DNA of 64,000 bases from Porticoccus litoralis (GTDB lineage: Bacteria > Pseudomonadota > Gammaproteobacteria > Pseudomonadales > Porticoccaceae): NCBI RefSeq assembly GCF_030676955.1, contig NZ_JAUUUU010000001.1, positions 496,001 through 560,000 of the forward strand, written 5' to 3'. This document shows, piece after piece, positions 1 to 8,774 of the stretch. The notes under the pieces are model-generated. The model searched no databases. It was not told where the DNA came from and worked only from the letters and a program-made list of their open reading frames with translations. The position numbers and the translations under genes were made by a program. The first letter of the stretch is position 1; each line of letters begins with the position of its first letter.

Positions 1-1752
1 GAAGATGCTGGAGCTCTGGTCTTCGAAGCCCCCGTTGACGAAATCAACATGGGTGACGTGATTGAAATCCGCCCCTACGACGGCAAAATTCTCAGCGAGT
101 CCGGTGCGGTTCTGTCCGAGTTCGCCTTTAAGTCCGACGTGATTCTGGATGAAGTACAGGCCGATGGCCGTATCAACCTGATCGTTGGCCGCGGTTTGAC
201 CCAGCGCGCCCGTGAGCACCTGGGCCTGCCCGCTTCCGACCTGTTCCGCCAGCCAGCCCAGCCCACTGACACCGGCAAGGGTTACACCCTGGCTCAGAAA
301 ATGGTTGGCAAGGCCTGTGGCGTCGAAGGTGTTCGCCCCGGCACTTACTGCGAGCCGAAGATGACCACTGTGGGCTCCCAGGACACCACTGGCCCGATGA
401 CACGCGACGAGCTGAAAGACCTGGCTTGTCTGGGCTTCTCCGCCGATCTGGTGATGCAGTCCTTCTGTCACACCGCTGCTTATCCGAAGCCCGTGGACAT
501 TGACACCCAGCACACCTTGCCCGACTTCATCATGAACCGCGGCGGTGTTTCCCTGCGCCCTGGCGACGGCATCATTCACAGCTGGCTAAACCGCATGTTG
601 CTGCCCGATACCGTGGGCACCGGTGGTGACTCCCACACCCGCTTCCCGATGGGTATTTCTTTCCCTGGCGGTTCCGGCCTAGTGGCCTTTGCTGCCGCTA
701 CCGGTGTCATGCCGCTGGATATGCCCGAGTCCGTACTGGTTCGCTTCAAGGGTGAAATGCAGCCCGGCATTACTCTTCGCGACCTGGTTCACGCCATCCC
801 TTACTACGGCATCAAACAAGGCCTGTTGACCGTTGAGAAGAAAGGCAAGAAGAACTTCTTCTCCGGCCGAGTGCTGGAAATTGAAGGTCTCGACAACCTG
901 ACTGTTGAGCAGGCATTTGAACTGTCCGATGCGTCCGCTGAGCGCTCTGCCGCCGGCTGCACCATCAAGCTCAGCGAAGACTCTGTCGCCGAGTACCTGA
1001 ACTCCAACATTACTCTACTGCGCTGGATGATCTCCGAAGGCTACGGCGATGTTCGTACTCTGGAACGCCGCGTACGCAAGATGGAAGAGTGGCTGGCCAA
1101 TCCATCCCTGATGGAAGCTGACGCCGACGCCGAATACGCCGCCGTTGTCGAAATCGACCTGTCTGAAGTCAAAGAGCCCATCGTCTGCTGTCCGAACGAT
1201 CCCGACGACGCCAAGCTGCTCTCCGAAGTGGCTGGCGACAACGTGGACGAAGTCTTTATCGGCTCCTGTATGACCAACATCGGCCACTTCCGCGCCGCTG
1301 GCAAACTGCTGAACGAAGCGGATCGCGTTAACTCCCGCTTCTGGATCAGCCCTCCAACCCGTATGGATGCCCACACACTGATGGAAGAGGGCTACTACAA
1401 CATTTACGGTAAAGTCGGCGCCCGCACCGAAATGCCCGGTTGCTCCCTGTGTATGGGTAACCAGGCACGTGTAAACCCCGGCAGCACAGTATTGTCCACG
1501 TCTACCCGTAACTTCCCGAACCGCCTCGGCGACGGTGCCAATGTGTACCTGACCTCTGCGGAACTGGCAGCTGTGGGCGGTATTCTGGGACGTCTGCCGA
1601 CTCCAGCGGAGTACATGGAATACGCCAACAAGGTCAACTCCATGTCTGGCGAGATCTATCGCTACATGAACTTTGACCAGATCGAGTCTTTCCAGAAAGC
1701 CGCTGACGAAGGCAAGCGCATTGCTGCCGAGCAGATCGTGGATGTTGCCTGA
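1..1752 (+). CDS. acnB: Aconitate hydratase B, C-terminal part (5' end outside window)
   Basis: Bifunctional aconitase/2-methylisocitrate dehydratase of the TCA cycle, cytosolic, with a 4Fe-4S cluster. The frame is open from base 1, so the gene enters the window from the left; about 583 of the family's roughly 860 residues are present. Cluster-ligand cysteines are visible: one in GSCMTN (codon at 1267) and two in PGCSLCMG (codons at 1441 and 1450), with the 58- and 3-residue spacing expected for AcnB. Strong codon bias towards C-ending codons fits a highly expressed central-metabolism gene. A terminator follows directly. Identification is confident; only the N-terminal HEAT-like region is missing because of the window edge. 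Confidence 0.97.
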   Translation, partial: EDAGALVFEAPVDEINMGDVIEIRPYDGKILSESGAVLSEFAFKSDVILDEVQADGRINLIVGRGLTQRAREHLGLPASDLFRQPAQPTDTGKGYTLAQKMVGKACGVEGVRPGTYCEPKMTTVGSQDTTGPMTRDELKDLACLGFSADLVMQSFCHTAAYPKPVDIDTQHTLPDFIMNRGGVSLRPGDGIIHSWLNRMLLPDTVGTGGDSHTRFPMGISFPGGSGLVAFAAATGVMPLDMPESVLVRFKGEMQPGITLRDLVHAIPYYGIKQGLLTVEKKGKKNFFSGRVLEIEGLDNLTVEQAFELSDASAERSAAGCTIKLSEDSVAEYLNSNITLLRWMISEGYGDVRTLERRVRKMEEWLANPSLMEADADAEYAAVVEIDLSEVKEPIVCCPNDPDDAKLLSEVAGDNVDEVFIGSCMTNIGHFRAAGKLLNEADRVNSRFWISPPTRMDAHTLMEEGYYNIYGKVGARTEMPGCSLCMGNQARVNPGSTVLSTSTRNFPNRLGDGANVYLTSAELAAVGGILGRLPTPAEYMEYANKVNSMSGEIYRYMNFDQIESFQKAADEGKRIAAEQIVDVA

Positions 1753-1777
1753 TCTGCTGCGAAAGCAACGCACTACC

Positions 1778-1807
1778 AAAAAAGCCCCGCTTAGCGGGGC
1801 TTTTTTT
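1778..1807 (+). terminator. Rho-independent terminator after acnB
   Basis: A GC-rich stem (AGCCCCGC, loop TTA, GCGGGGCT) is flanked by an A run and a T run, 26 bases after the acnB stop. The A/T symmetry would allow action on both strands. Confidence 0.9.
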
Positions 1808-1992
1808 ATGTCCAACCATAAATCCGAGCTGGTCTGTGGCTGCTGTAACAGCCTGTTCTCAGGCGGGTAAATTTGTATGTATGCCGGGAGACATCAATCT
1901 TTTGTCTAACCGGTTTTAGGTTGCCTATTCTAATCTGCTGTGCATAAACTGGTATCCACTCATGCAGTTACAAAAAATTATGGCAGGTGCCT

Positions 1993-3213
1993 ATGCAATA
2001 CCATATTTATGATTTATACCGTCAGTCCCTGGTGCCCATCAATACCGCACTGGATCTGACCCACGATATTATCACCCACGAAAAGAACCCCTTTTCCAAG
2101 ACCAAGCTGGGCCGATTCAGGAAAGCCTTTCTGGAATCCACCATTCGCCTTCTGAAACATTACCCAAAACAGGGTTTTGAATATGAACCGGTGGTTATCG
2201 ACGATGTGGAATATGCCGTTCACGAAGATATCGTCATGGACAAGCCTTTCTGTCACCTGTTGCGTTTCCGCCGTGAAGGACTTCCGGCTGATGCACCCAA
2301 ACTGCTCTGTGTGGCAGCACTCTCCGGCCACCACGCCACCCTTTCCAGGGAAACCTTCCGCGAGTTTCTCGATACCTACGAGGTGTACGTCACCGACTGG
2401 CTGGATGCCCGTGACGTCCCCCTGACCGAAGGCAAATTTGGGTTTGAAGAGTATGTTGCTTACCTGATCGAGTTCATGGAATTCATGGGCCCGGGCAGCC
2501 ATATGTTTGCCATCTGTCAGGCTGCCGTTCCTGGCCTGACCGCCGTCGCGCACATGAGCAAACATGACAACCCGGCGCGCCCCAAAACGCTGACCATGAT
2601 GGCTGGCCCCATCGACATTCGCGTCAATCCCAATGAATTTACCAAGCGGGTGGACAAAATGTCCGCCAAGGCGTTAAAGCGCGTGCTGATTCACAAAGTG
2701 CCCTCCCGCTATCCCGGTGCCGGTCGCAAGGTCTATCCGGGCATGTTGCAACTGGGTGGCTTCATGTCCATGAACATGAAATCCCATATTCAGAAACACG
2801 TGCAGTTCTTTAAGGATATCGCCCATGGCCGTGTGGATGAAGCCGACCGCCATCGAGATTTCTACGACGAATACATGGCCGTACTGGACATGGACGCCGA
2901 CTACTACATGGAAACCATGGAACGGGTTTTCCTCGATCAGAAACTGCCCAAAGGGGCCATGACCTACTATGGCGAACCCGTCAGTTGCAGTGATATCAAG
3001 GATGTCGCCATTTTTACCCTCGAAGGGGAAAAGGACGACATGATCAGCCTCGGCCAGACCGAAGCCGCTCTGAACCTCTGCGATCAACTGCCCAAAAAGC
3101 TAAAGAAACACCATGTACAACTGGATGTTGGTCACTACGGGATCTTCAACGGCAGCAAATACCGCAAGTTTGTGGCACCACTGATCAAAGAGTGGATTGA
3201 CGGCCACAACTGA
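1993..3213 (+). CDS. phaZ: Intracellular polyhydroxyalkanoate depolymerase
   Basis: Mobilises stored polyhydroxybutyrate granules in the cytoplasm by thiolytic or hydrolytic cleavage of the polyester. The 406-residue protein matches the PhaZ family over its whole length, with the nucleophile cysteine in a lipase-box-like FAICQAAVPG segment (near residue 175) and a late conserved His in DVGHYGIFNG, as in intracellular PhaZ enzymes. I chose ATG 1993 over GTG 1987 because GGCAGG sits about six bases upstream. It stands alone between two terminators. No phasin or PHA synthase gene is present here, so storage capacity is inferred from this gene only. Confidence 0.92.
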   Translation: MQYHIYDLYRQSLVPINTALDLTHDIITHEKNPFSKTKLGRFRKAFLESTIRLLKHYPKQGFEYEPVVIDDVEYAVHEDIVMDKPFCHLLRFRREGLPADAPKLLCVAALSGHHATLSRETFREFLDTYEVYVTDWLDARDVPLTEGKFGFEEYVAYLIEFMEFMGPGSHMFAICQAAVPGLTAVAHMSKHDNPARPKTLTMMAGPIDIRVNPNEFTKRVDKMSAKALKRVLIHKVPSRYPGAGRKVYPGMLQLGGFMSMNMKSHIQKHVQFFKDIAHGRVDEADRHRDFYDEYMAVLDMDADYYMETMERVFLDQKLPKGAMTYYGEPVSCSDIKDVAIFTLEGEKDDMISLGQTEAALNLCDQLPKKLKKHHVQLDVGHYGIFNGSKYRKFVAPLIKEWIDGHN

Positions 3214-3231
3214 TAGGCAAGGATTCCTGTT

Positions 3232-3257
3232 AAAGCCGGGCACCGCCCGGCTTTTTT
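3232..3257 (+). terminator. Rho-independent terminator after phaZ
   Basis: Stem AAGCCGGGC / GCCCGGCTT with a short ACC loop followed by six T, 20 bases after the phaZ stop. Confidence 0.88.
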
Positions 3258-3338
3258 CATAGCGCCAGCCCGCTGCAGATAGCTGTATAAATCCTGTACA
3301 ACCATGTAAAATTGCCGCCCTTTCTTCAGGTGACCACT

Positions 3339-4667
3339 ATGAGCGAGCTGCTATCCCCGGCGGGAACACTCAAAAACATGCGCTATGCTTTTGCCTACGG
3401 TGCCGATGCGGTCTATGCCGGTCAGCCCCGCTATAGCCTTCGCGTGCGTAATAACGAGTTTAATCACCTGGATGTGATGGCGGATGCCATCGCCGAGGCC
3501 CACGCACAGGGTAAGCAGTTCTACATTGCCAGCAATATTTCTCCCCATAACGACAAGGTACGCAGCTATCTTCGTGATATGGAAGCCGTCATCGATATGA
3601 AACCGGATGCGTTGATCATGTCGGATCCCGGCCTGATCATGATGGTGCGCGAAAAGTGGCCAGATATGCCCATTCACCTGTCTGTGCAGGCCAATGCCGT
3701 CAACTACGCTACGGTGAAATTCTGGCAGCAGCAGGGTATTGTGCGGACCATCCTCTCCCGGGAGTTGAGCCTGGATGAAGTCGAGGAAATCCGCCAGCAT
3801 GTACCTGAAATGGAGCTGGAGGTGTTTGTCCATGGCGCCCTGTGTATCGCCTACTCAGGCCGCTGCCTGCTATCCGGCTACATGAACCACCGTGACCCCA
3901 ACCAAGGGGCCTGCACCAACGCCTGTCGTTGGAAATACGATGCCCACGAAGCCAAGCAGACAGAAACCGGTGACATTATTCCCACCAAGATGTGGGAGCC
4001 GGAAAAAGCGCCGGACAATCACGATGAAGTGGAACCGATGATGCTTCTTGAAGAGCAGGGCCGCCCCGGTGAACTGATGCCCGCCTATGAGGACGAGCAC
4101 GGTACCTACATCATGAACTCCAAAGACCTGCGCGCTGTGCAGCACGTCGAGCGCCTGGTCAACATGGGTATCCATTCCCTCAAAATTGAAGGGCGCACCA
4201 AATCCCACTATTACGTGGCCCGCACCGCTCAGGTCTACCGCCGCGCCATCGACCACGCCCTGGCCGGCAAGCCCTTTGACATGAATCTGATGGCAGAACT
4301 GGACCATCTGGCCAATCGCGGCTACACCGAAGGCTTTTACCGCCGCCATGTACCGCAGGAATACCAAAATTACCAGCAGGGTGTATCCACCAACCCCAAC
4401 CAGCAGTTTGTGGGTGAAATCTGCGGCGTAGAAAAGGACAAGGGCTGGTTTACCGTCGAAGTGAAAAACCGCTTTGAAAAAGGCGACACCCTGGAGTTAA
4501 TCACCCCGGCAGGTAATATGACTTTCAACCTCGATGCACTGGAAAACCGCGACGGGGAAAAGATGGATGCCGCTCCCGGTTCCGGCCATGTGGTACGCAT
4601 ACCCATGCCCGTGGACCTACCCCTTGCAGAAGATGGCGGCTACGCCATGCTGATGCGTTATCTGTAA
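3339..4667 (+). CDS. trhP: tRNA uridine-34 5-hydroxylase TrhP (YegQ, peptidase U32 family)
   Basis: Member of the U32 family that, with prephenate as required factor, hydroxylates U34 of tRNAs to 5-hydroxyuridine, the first step towards cmo5U34. The 442-residue length matches E. coli YegQ (about 450). Cysteines likely to hold an Fe-S cluster are at about residues 169, 176, 192 and 196 (CIAYSGRC and CTNAC). The start at ATG 3339 (MSELLSPAG) follows CAGGTGA and matches the family N-terminus. cmoM lies 550 bases downstream on the other strand, and cmoA/cmoB are also in this window, so the whole modification route is locally encoded although not as one operon. Confidence 0.93.
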   Translation: MSELLSPAGTLKNMRYAFAYGADAVYAGQPRYSLRVRNNEFNHLDVMADAIAEAHAQGKQFYIASNISPHNDKVRSYLRDMEAVIDMKPDALIMSDPGLIMMVREKWPDMPIHLSVQANAVNYATVKFWQQQGIVRTILSRELSLDEVEEIRQHVPEMELEVFVHGALCIAYSGRCLLSGYMNHRDPNQGACTNACRWKYDAHEAKQTETGDIIPTKMWEPEKAPDNHDEVEPMMLLEEQGRPGELMPAYEDEHGTYIMNSKDLRAVQHVERLVNMGIHSLKIEGRTKSHYYVARTAQVYRRAIDHALAGKPFDMNLMAELDHLANRGYTEGFYRRHVPQEYQNYQQGVSTNPNQQFVGEICGVEKDKGWFTVEVKNRFEKGDTLELITPAGNMTFNLDALENRDGEKMDAAPGSGHVVRIPMPVDLPLAEDGGYAMLMRYL

Positions 4668-4739
4668 GTCGTTCGGAACCGCTCACTTTCTTACCAGGGT
4701 TCCTGTTAGACTTTGAGTTAAAGCTAACGGACGGTTAAC

Positions 4740-5222
4740 GTGGCACGTATTATTCTGTTGCTGGCGTTGGGGATTCTCGCCTACGTCGCCTGGCAACAAT
4801 TAATCAGATTATCTCCGGAAAAACGCCGTAATTTCCTGATGCGATCAGGGTTCTTTGCGGTGCTGGGTATCGTTCTACTTCTGGCAGCCACAGGGCGCGT
4901 TCACTGGATTGTCGCCGCTGTCACTGCCGTTATACCGTTTGCCAAGGTCCTGCTCGGATTGCTGATGCGCTCCCTCCCTTTCCTCCAATTGTGGCTGAAA
5001 AAGCGTCAACAACAGCAGCCCCCGGCATCGCAGGAAAACCGGATTCTCACCGAGCATGAGGCACTGCAACTGCTAGGACTGAAACCCGGTGCCAGCCGAG
5101 AAGACATCGTCATGGCGCACAAACGGCTTATACAGAAACTCCACCCCGACCGCGGTGGCAACGATTACATTGCATCGCAGCTGAATGCCGCCAGAGACCT
5201 GCTGCTAAAGCGCTACGGCTAG
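4740..5222 (+). CDS. Membrane-anchored J-domain protein
   Basis: A 160-residue protein with a hydrophobic N-terminal half (segments about residues 3-22, 37-52 and 54-76), a Gln-rich linker, and a C-terminal J domain (about 105-160) containing the diagnostic LHPDRGG loop that stimulates DnaK-type Hsp70 ATPase. The arrangement, membrane region before a C-terminal J domain, is like Pam18/DjlA-type tethered co-chaperones; the client is unknown. It starts with GTG at 4740, and its stop overlaps the cmoM stop by four bases (tail to tail). Confidence 0.82.
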   Translation: MARIILLLALGILAYVAWQQLIRLSPEKRRNFLMRSGFFAVLGIVLLLAATGRVHWIVAAVTAVIPFAKVLLGLLMRSLPFLQLWLKKRQQQQPPASQENRILTEHEALQLLGLKPGASREDIVMAHKRLIQKLHPDRGGNDYIASQLNAARDLLLKRYG

Positions 5223-6007
5223 TTTTTCAGCAACAGATGTATATACCGACCCAACCACAAATAAGGTTCGCGGCGCGAATAGCGTAACTCCATATCAACC
5301 ACGGCCTCTGGCACGGTATTGCCACCACGGGGTGACGTCACATAATCAGAAAACACCCGTACACCACTGGTGGCCATCACCGACAGACCGGCTTCCTCGA
5401 CCCAACGACCAACCTGCTCGGGAGACTGTGGATTGCCGGGCGTCAGGCTACCGGGATCAGCGCTGAATCCCTGATTACCTGCCAGATTTTCACGTTCCAG
5501 CAGATTAAAATTGCCGCGGATCAGGTTGCGGTATTCCAGTGAATGGCGGTTGTAGTAGCTGAGGGACAACACACCGCCCTGCGTGAGAAACTGCTTCAAT
5601 ACTGGAAGTAAAGTTTCCGGCTCTGCCAGCCACTCCATCACAGCATGACAAAGCACCACATCGAATGTACCCAGATCAAGGGCTGGCAACTGCTGGAAGG
5701 CTCCGTGATGCCATTGAATAAGACCCTCGACGCCCTCTTTTCTGGCGGCCTCCCGGGCAATGGCAAGCATTTCAGCGGAAATATCATTGACCACAACATC
5801 ATGACCCATAGCCGCCAAACGGATGGCCAGCTGCCCTAACCCTGCGCCCACATCCAGAATCCGCAGAGGCCGACCCTCTTTCAGTGTCGGCACTTCGCTT
5901 TCCAGGTCACGCCAAAGAACAGCCAAACGAATTTCGCCTTTCAGCCCACCATAAATTTTGCGCTGAAAGCGCTCGGCAAGATCATCAAAGTTTCGGTCTT
6001 GTTGCAT
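5219..6007 (-). CDS. cmoM: tRNA 5-carboxymethoxyuridine methyltransferase CmoM (SmtA)
   Basis: SAM-dependent enzyme that methylates cmo5U34 to mcmo5U34 in a subset of tRNAs. The N-terminus MQQDRNFDDLAERFQRKIYG and 262-residue length match E. coli CmoM (261). SAM-binding motif I is ILDVGAGLGQLA (about 50-61), followed by an acidic VVVNDIS strand. The gene runs convergently into the J-domain gene. Together with trhP, cmoA and cmoB in the window it completes the pathway. Confidence 0.93.
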   Translation of the reverse strand: MQQDRNFDDLAERFQRKIYGGLKGEIRLAVLWRDLESEVPTLKEGRPLRILDVGAGLGQLAIRLAAMGHDVVVNDISAEMLAIAREAARKEGVEGLIQWHHGAFQQLPALDLGTFDVVLCHAVMEWLAEPETLLPVLKQFLTQGGVLSLSYYNRHSLEYRNLIRGNFNLLERENLAGNQGFSADPGSLTPGNPQSPEQVGRWVEEAGLSVMATSGVRVFSDYVTSPRGGNTVPEAVVDMELRYSRREPYLWLGRYIHLLLKN

Positions 6008-6111
6008 AGCGTCGCGGTAGGTCCCTTGTGAAAATTACCTGCTCGTGGGGCTGTCATTTGCCGCCAACTGGTGCGAACGCTAGAATACCCGCGCTGTCAC
6101 CATATGTCTTC

Positions 6112-6188
6112 GCCCCGGTAGCTCAGCTGGATAGAGTGGCCCCCTCCTAAGGGGCAGGTCAGAGGTTCGAATCCTCTCCGGGGCGCCA
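6112..6188 (+). tRNA. tRNA-Arg (anticodon CCT)
   Basis: Acceptor GCCCCGG pairs with CCGGGGC; anticodon arm is GCCCC-CTCCTAA-GGGGC giving CCT; T arm contains GGTTCGAATCC; CCA is encoded. It lies 30 bases before rsmE. Confidence 0.95.
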
Positions 6189-6218
6189 TATATTATTCAC
6201 CCCTTCGGGCATTTCCTG

Positions 6219-6929
6219 ATGAACCTTTTGCTTTTGGAACCCGGTGATTTTATCGATGAAAATCGGGTTCAGTTGCAGGGACGCCGCCTGCAACATATGC
6301 AAGACGTTCACGGGGTCACAACCGGTGACACGTTGAAAGCCGGGGTTCTCAATGGAAGCATGGGCACGGCCCGCATCCTACAGTTGTCGCAGACGCTGGC
6401 GGAGCTGGAAGTATCCCTGGACAAAGCACCACCTCCCCCGCTGCCCATCACCCTGTTGCTAGCTCTGCCCAGGCCGAAAATGTTGCGCCGTGTATTGCAG
6501 ACTGTCGCTACTATGGGTGTCAAACAGCTGTACCTGATCAATAGCTGGCGAGTAGAGAAAAGCTACTGGCAGAGTCCTTTTCTCTCTGAACACGCCATCC
6601 GTGAACAGTTGTTGCTGGGGCTTGAACAGGGCTGTGACACACTGCTTCCCGAGGTACACATCAGGCAGCGCTTTAAACCCTTTGTAGAGGACGAATTACC
6701 CGGACTGGTGGCCGGAAACATGGCACTGGTCGCACATCCCTCTGGCGAGATGCCTTGCCCCACCTCAGTTCAGGACAACCTGGTGCTGGCCTTGGGACCT
6801 GAAGGGGGGTTTATTGATTACGAAATCCAAAAATTTCAGGAAACCGGGTTTGATGCGGTGACTCTGGGCGCGCGTATTCTGCGTGTGGAAACGGCTATTC
6901 CAGCTATTCTCGGCAGATTGTTTCAATAA
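6219..6929 (+). CDS. rsmE: 16S rRNA (uracil-1498-N3)-methyltransferase RsmE
   Basis: SPOUT-class SAM methyltransferase that modifies U1498 of 16S rRNA in assembled 30S subunits. The 236-residue protein has the PUA-like N-terminus (GRRLQHMQDVHGVTTGDTLKAG), the ALPRPKMLRRVLQT helix and the knotted C-terminus with LALGPEGGFIDYE and LGARILRVETA, the SAM-binding trefoil-knot signatures. Length and motifs match E. coli RsmE (243). It follows tRNA-Arg(CCT) and could be read from the same transcript. Confidence 0.95.
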   Translation: MNLLLLEPGDFIDENRVQLQGRRLQHMQDVHGVTTGDTLKAGVLNGSMGTARILQLSQTLAELEVSLDKAPPPPLPITLLLALPRPKMLRRVLQTVATMGVKQLYLINSWRVEKSYWQSPFLSEHAIREQLLLGLEQGCDTLLPEVHIRQRFKPFVEDELPGLVAGNMALVAHPSGEMPCPTSVQDNLVLALGPEGGFIDYEIQKFQETGFDAVTLGARILRVETAIPAILGRLFQ

Positions 6930-7113
6930 CAAGGCCTCGCTTACACCCTCTAAATACACTCATTAAACCCCTCCAAAAAGGTCGGGCATTAGCATTTGCT
7001 AAAAACTATCAGAATCGGTATCTTACTTTTCTATCCAGACTGACCAGTCAACTTTTGAGCATGGTCAGCACGCCCACAAGTTCAACATCAAAATAATAAA
7101 GAGGTAGTCACTG

Positions 7114-7749
7114 ATGAAATTGTACGATTGCGCGGTAGCACCCAACCCCAGAAGAGCCCGGATGTTCATCGCCGAAAAAGGCCTCGATATCCCCAAAGTG
7201 GAAGTGGATATCCTGGGTGGAGAAAACCTGAAAGAGAGCTTTCTCGCGATTAACCCAAGAGGCCTGCTTCCCGTGCTGGAGCTTGACGACGGAACCCGTT
7301 TTGACGAGGCAATGGCCATCTGCCGTTACCTTGAGGAACTATATCCCGAGCCACCCCTACTGGGAACCACCCCGGTAGAGCGGGCGCAGATTGAATGCCT
7401 GCAACGCAAAATGGAATTTGACGGAATGATTGCGACCTCAGAGGTATTCCGCAACCAGCCCGACAATGAAAGCTTTTGCTACCGCAGTCTGCCTGGCGCC
7501 GGCGACACCCCGGCAATTCCGGGGCTCATTGACCGCGGTAAAAAATCCCTCGACCGTTTCTTTTACTGGCTGGAAAAATTCCTGGACGGGAATGAATTCA
7601 TCACCGGTGATCGTTTTACCATGGTGGATATCACCGCCGTATGTGCCGTGGACTTCGCCAAGTGGGTGGACATCACCATTCCGGATAAAAATACCAACAG
7701 CCTGCGCTGGTACGAGGAAGTCTCTGCCAGACCCAGCGCGAAAGCCTGA
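7114..7749 (+). CDS. Glutathione S-transferase family protein
   Basis: A 211-residue cytosolic GST: thioredoxin-like N-terminal domain (about 1-80: MKLYDCAVAPNPRRARMFIAEKG, then the cis-Pro segment GLLPVLELDDG and the glutathione-contacting FDEAMAICRYLE) and a helical C-terminal domain with GDRFTMVDITA (the conserved N-capping Asp). Substrate is not predictable; the family conjugates or reduces electrophiles. A terminator shared with tRNA-Ser on the other strand follows. The start ATG 7114 follows AAGAGG. Confidence 0.9.
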   Translation: MKLYDCAVAPNPRRARMFIAEKGLDIPKVEVDILGGENLKESFLAINPRGLLPVLELDDGTRFDEAMAICRYLEELYPEPPLLGTTPVERAQIECLQRKMEFDGMIATSEVFRNQPDNESFCYRSLPGAGDTPAIPGLIDRGKKSLDRFFYWLEKFLDGNEFITGDRFTMVDITAVCAVDFAKWVDITIPDKNTNSLRWYEEVSARPSAKA

Positions 7750-7765
7750 ACAAACGATGTTTAAC

Positions 7766-7800
7766 AAAAAAGCCCGGCATTGAGCCGGGCTTTTTATTTT
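7766..7800. terminator. Bidirectional terminator between GST gene and tRNA-Ser
   Basis: Stem AGCCCGGC / GCCGGGCT with ATTGA loop, preceded by six A and followed by T-rich sequence; it serves the GST gene on + and tRNA-Ser on -. Confidence 0.9.
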
Positions 7801-7888
7801 TGGCGGTGAGGGAGGGATTCGAACCCTCGATACGTTTCCGTATACACACTTTCCAGGCGTGCTCCTTCGACCACTCGGACACCTCACC
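7801..7888 (-). tRNA. tRNA-Ser (anticodon GGA)
   Basis: On the minus strand the sequence begins GGTGAGGTGTCCGAGTGG, has anticodon arm CACGC-CTGGAAA-GTGTG (anticodon GGA), a long variable arm (TATACGGAAACGTAT) as in class II tRNAs, a GGTTCGAATCC T arm, and an encoded CCA. Confidence 0.95.
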
Positions 7889-8092
7889 AGATAAAACTGT
7901 CTGCTTGTTTTTTTACTCTCAGGATAAGCACGCCAGGCGTACTCGTTACTCGGGGATACTCCCCTCGCCCTTCGGGTCGCCGTCACAAGCTCCGGCGCTC
8001 TCTGCGAAACTGCCTGAATCAATGATTCCGGGCATTTGACCGCACTTTTTGAGGGCCGCAACTGTACACAAGCACCCCCAAAAAAGCAACGA

Positions 8093-8650
8093 TCACGGCC
8101 AGTTCGCAAAATACTCAGAGACCTCCACTTCCGGTGCGGGGGGTGGTGTGAACTCCATGGTGCCAAGGTAAAGAAACCCTACGATTTTCTCATCCTGTCT
8201 AAGCCCCAGGCCGTCCATCACATTGCGGTCGTAGGCATAGTCACCGGTACGCCAGATTGCACCGACATTTTGCGCGTACGCTGCAGTAATCATATTCTGC
8301 ACTGCTGCACCAGTAGAGATAACCTGCTCAATCTCAGGCACTTTCAGGTTGGCCTTTGGACTGGCAATGGCCACAATCACCATGGGTGCCCTCAGTGGTC
8401 TGCCAAGAGCACGTTGGCGCTCTTTGTCACTCAGATCCGGATTCTTTACTGTCTCCGCATGGGCAAATAATTCGCCCAGTGCCACCAGTCCGTCTCCCTC
8501 CAAAACCAGAAAACGCCATGGCCGCATTCGCCCGTGGTCAGCCGCCCGGAAAGCCGCCTTCTGAATATTGGCCAGCACTTCACCGGCAGGGGCTGGTGCC
8601 GACAATCTCGGACAGGAGATGCGTTCGTGCAACGCTTTAATGGCATCCAT
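8093..8650 (-). CDS. Nitroreductase family protein (YdjA-like)
   Basis: A 185-residue FMN-dependent oxidoreductase of the minimal YdjA type. Visible family features are the early PAPAGEVLANIQKAAFRAADHGRMRPWRFLVL segment, with the arginine/serine-type FMN phosphate contacts, and the helix near STGAAVQNMITAAYAQNVGAIWRTG (about 115-139). These enzymes transfer hydride from NAD(P)H to nitroaromatics or quinones; the natural substrate is unknown. The gene is monocistronic, facing away from the cyclase gene, with about 120 bases between the two starts. Confidence 0.88.
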   Translation of the reverse strand: MDAIKALHERISCPRLSAPAPAGEVLANIQKAAFRAADHGRMRPWRFLVLEGDGLVALGELFAHAETVKNPDLSDKERQRALGRPLRAPMVIVAIASPKANLKVPEIEQVISTGAAVQNMITAAYAQNVGAIWRTGDYAYDRNVMDGLGLRQDEKIVGFLYLGTMEFTPPPAPEVEVSEYFANWP

Positions 8651-8774
8651 CTATAGATCTTCCTCGGTTAGAAACGACCATCCCGATCACCACCTGGGAC
8701 AAACATGGACATTTACAGCCAGACATCGTGTAATTAGCCGCACTGGATGGCATGTCGGGGCAACATCTTACAGG

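Noticed and set aside
1015..1815. 266-codon open frame antisense to acnB
   Set aside because: Shadow frame caused by the strong codon bias of acnB; no homology or start signals.
7673..7882. 69-codon frame with MSEWSKEHAWKVC start on minus strand
   Set aside because: Typical spurious frame from a tRNA-Ser gene.
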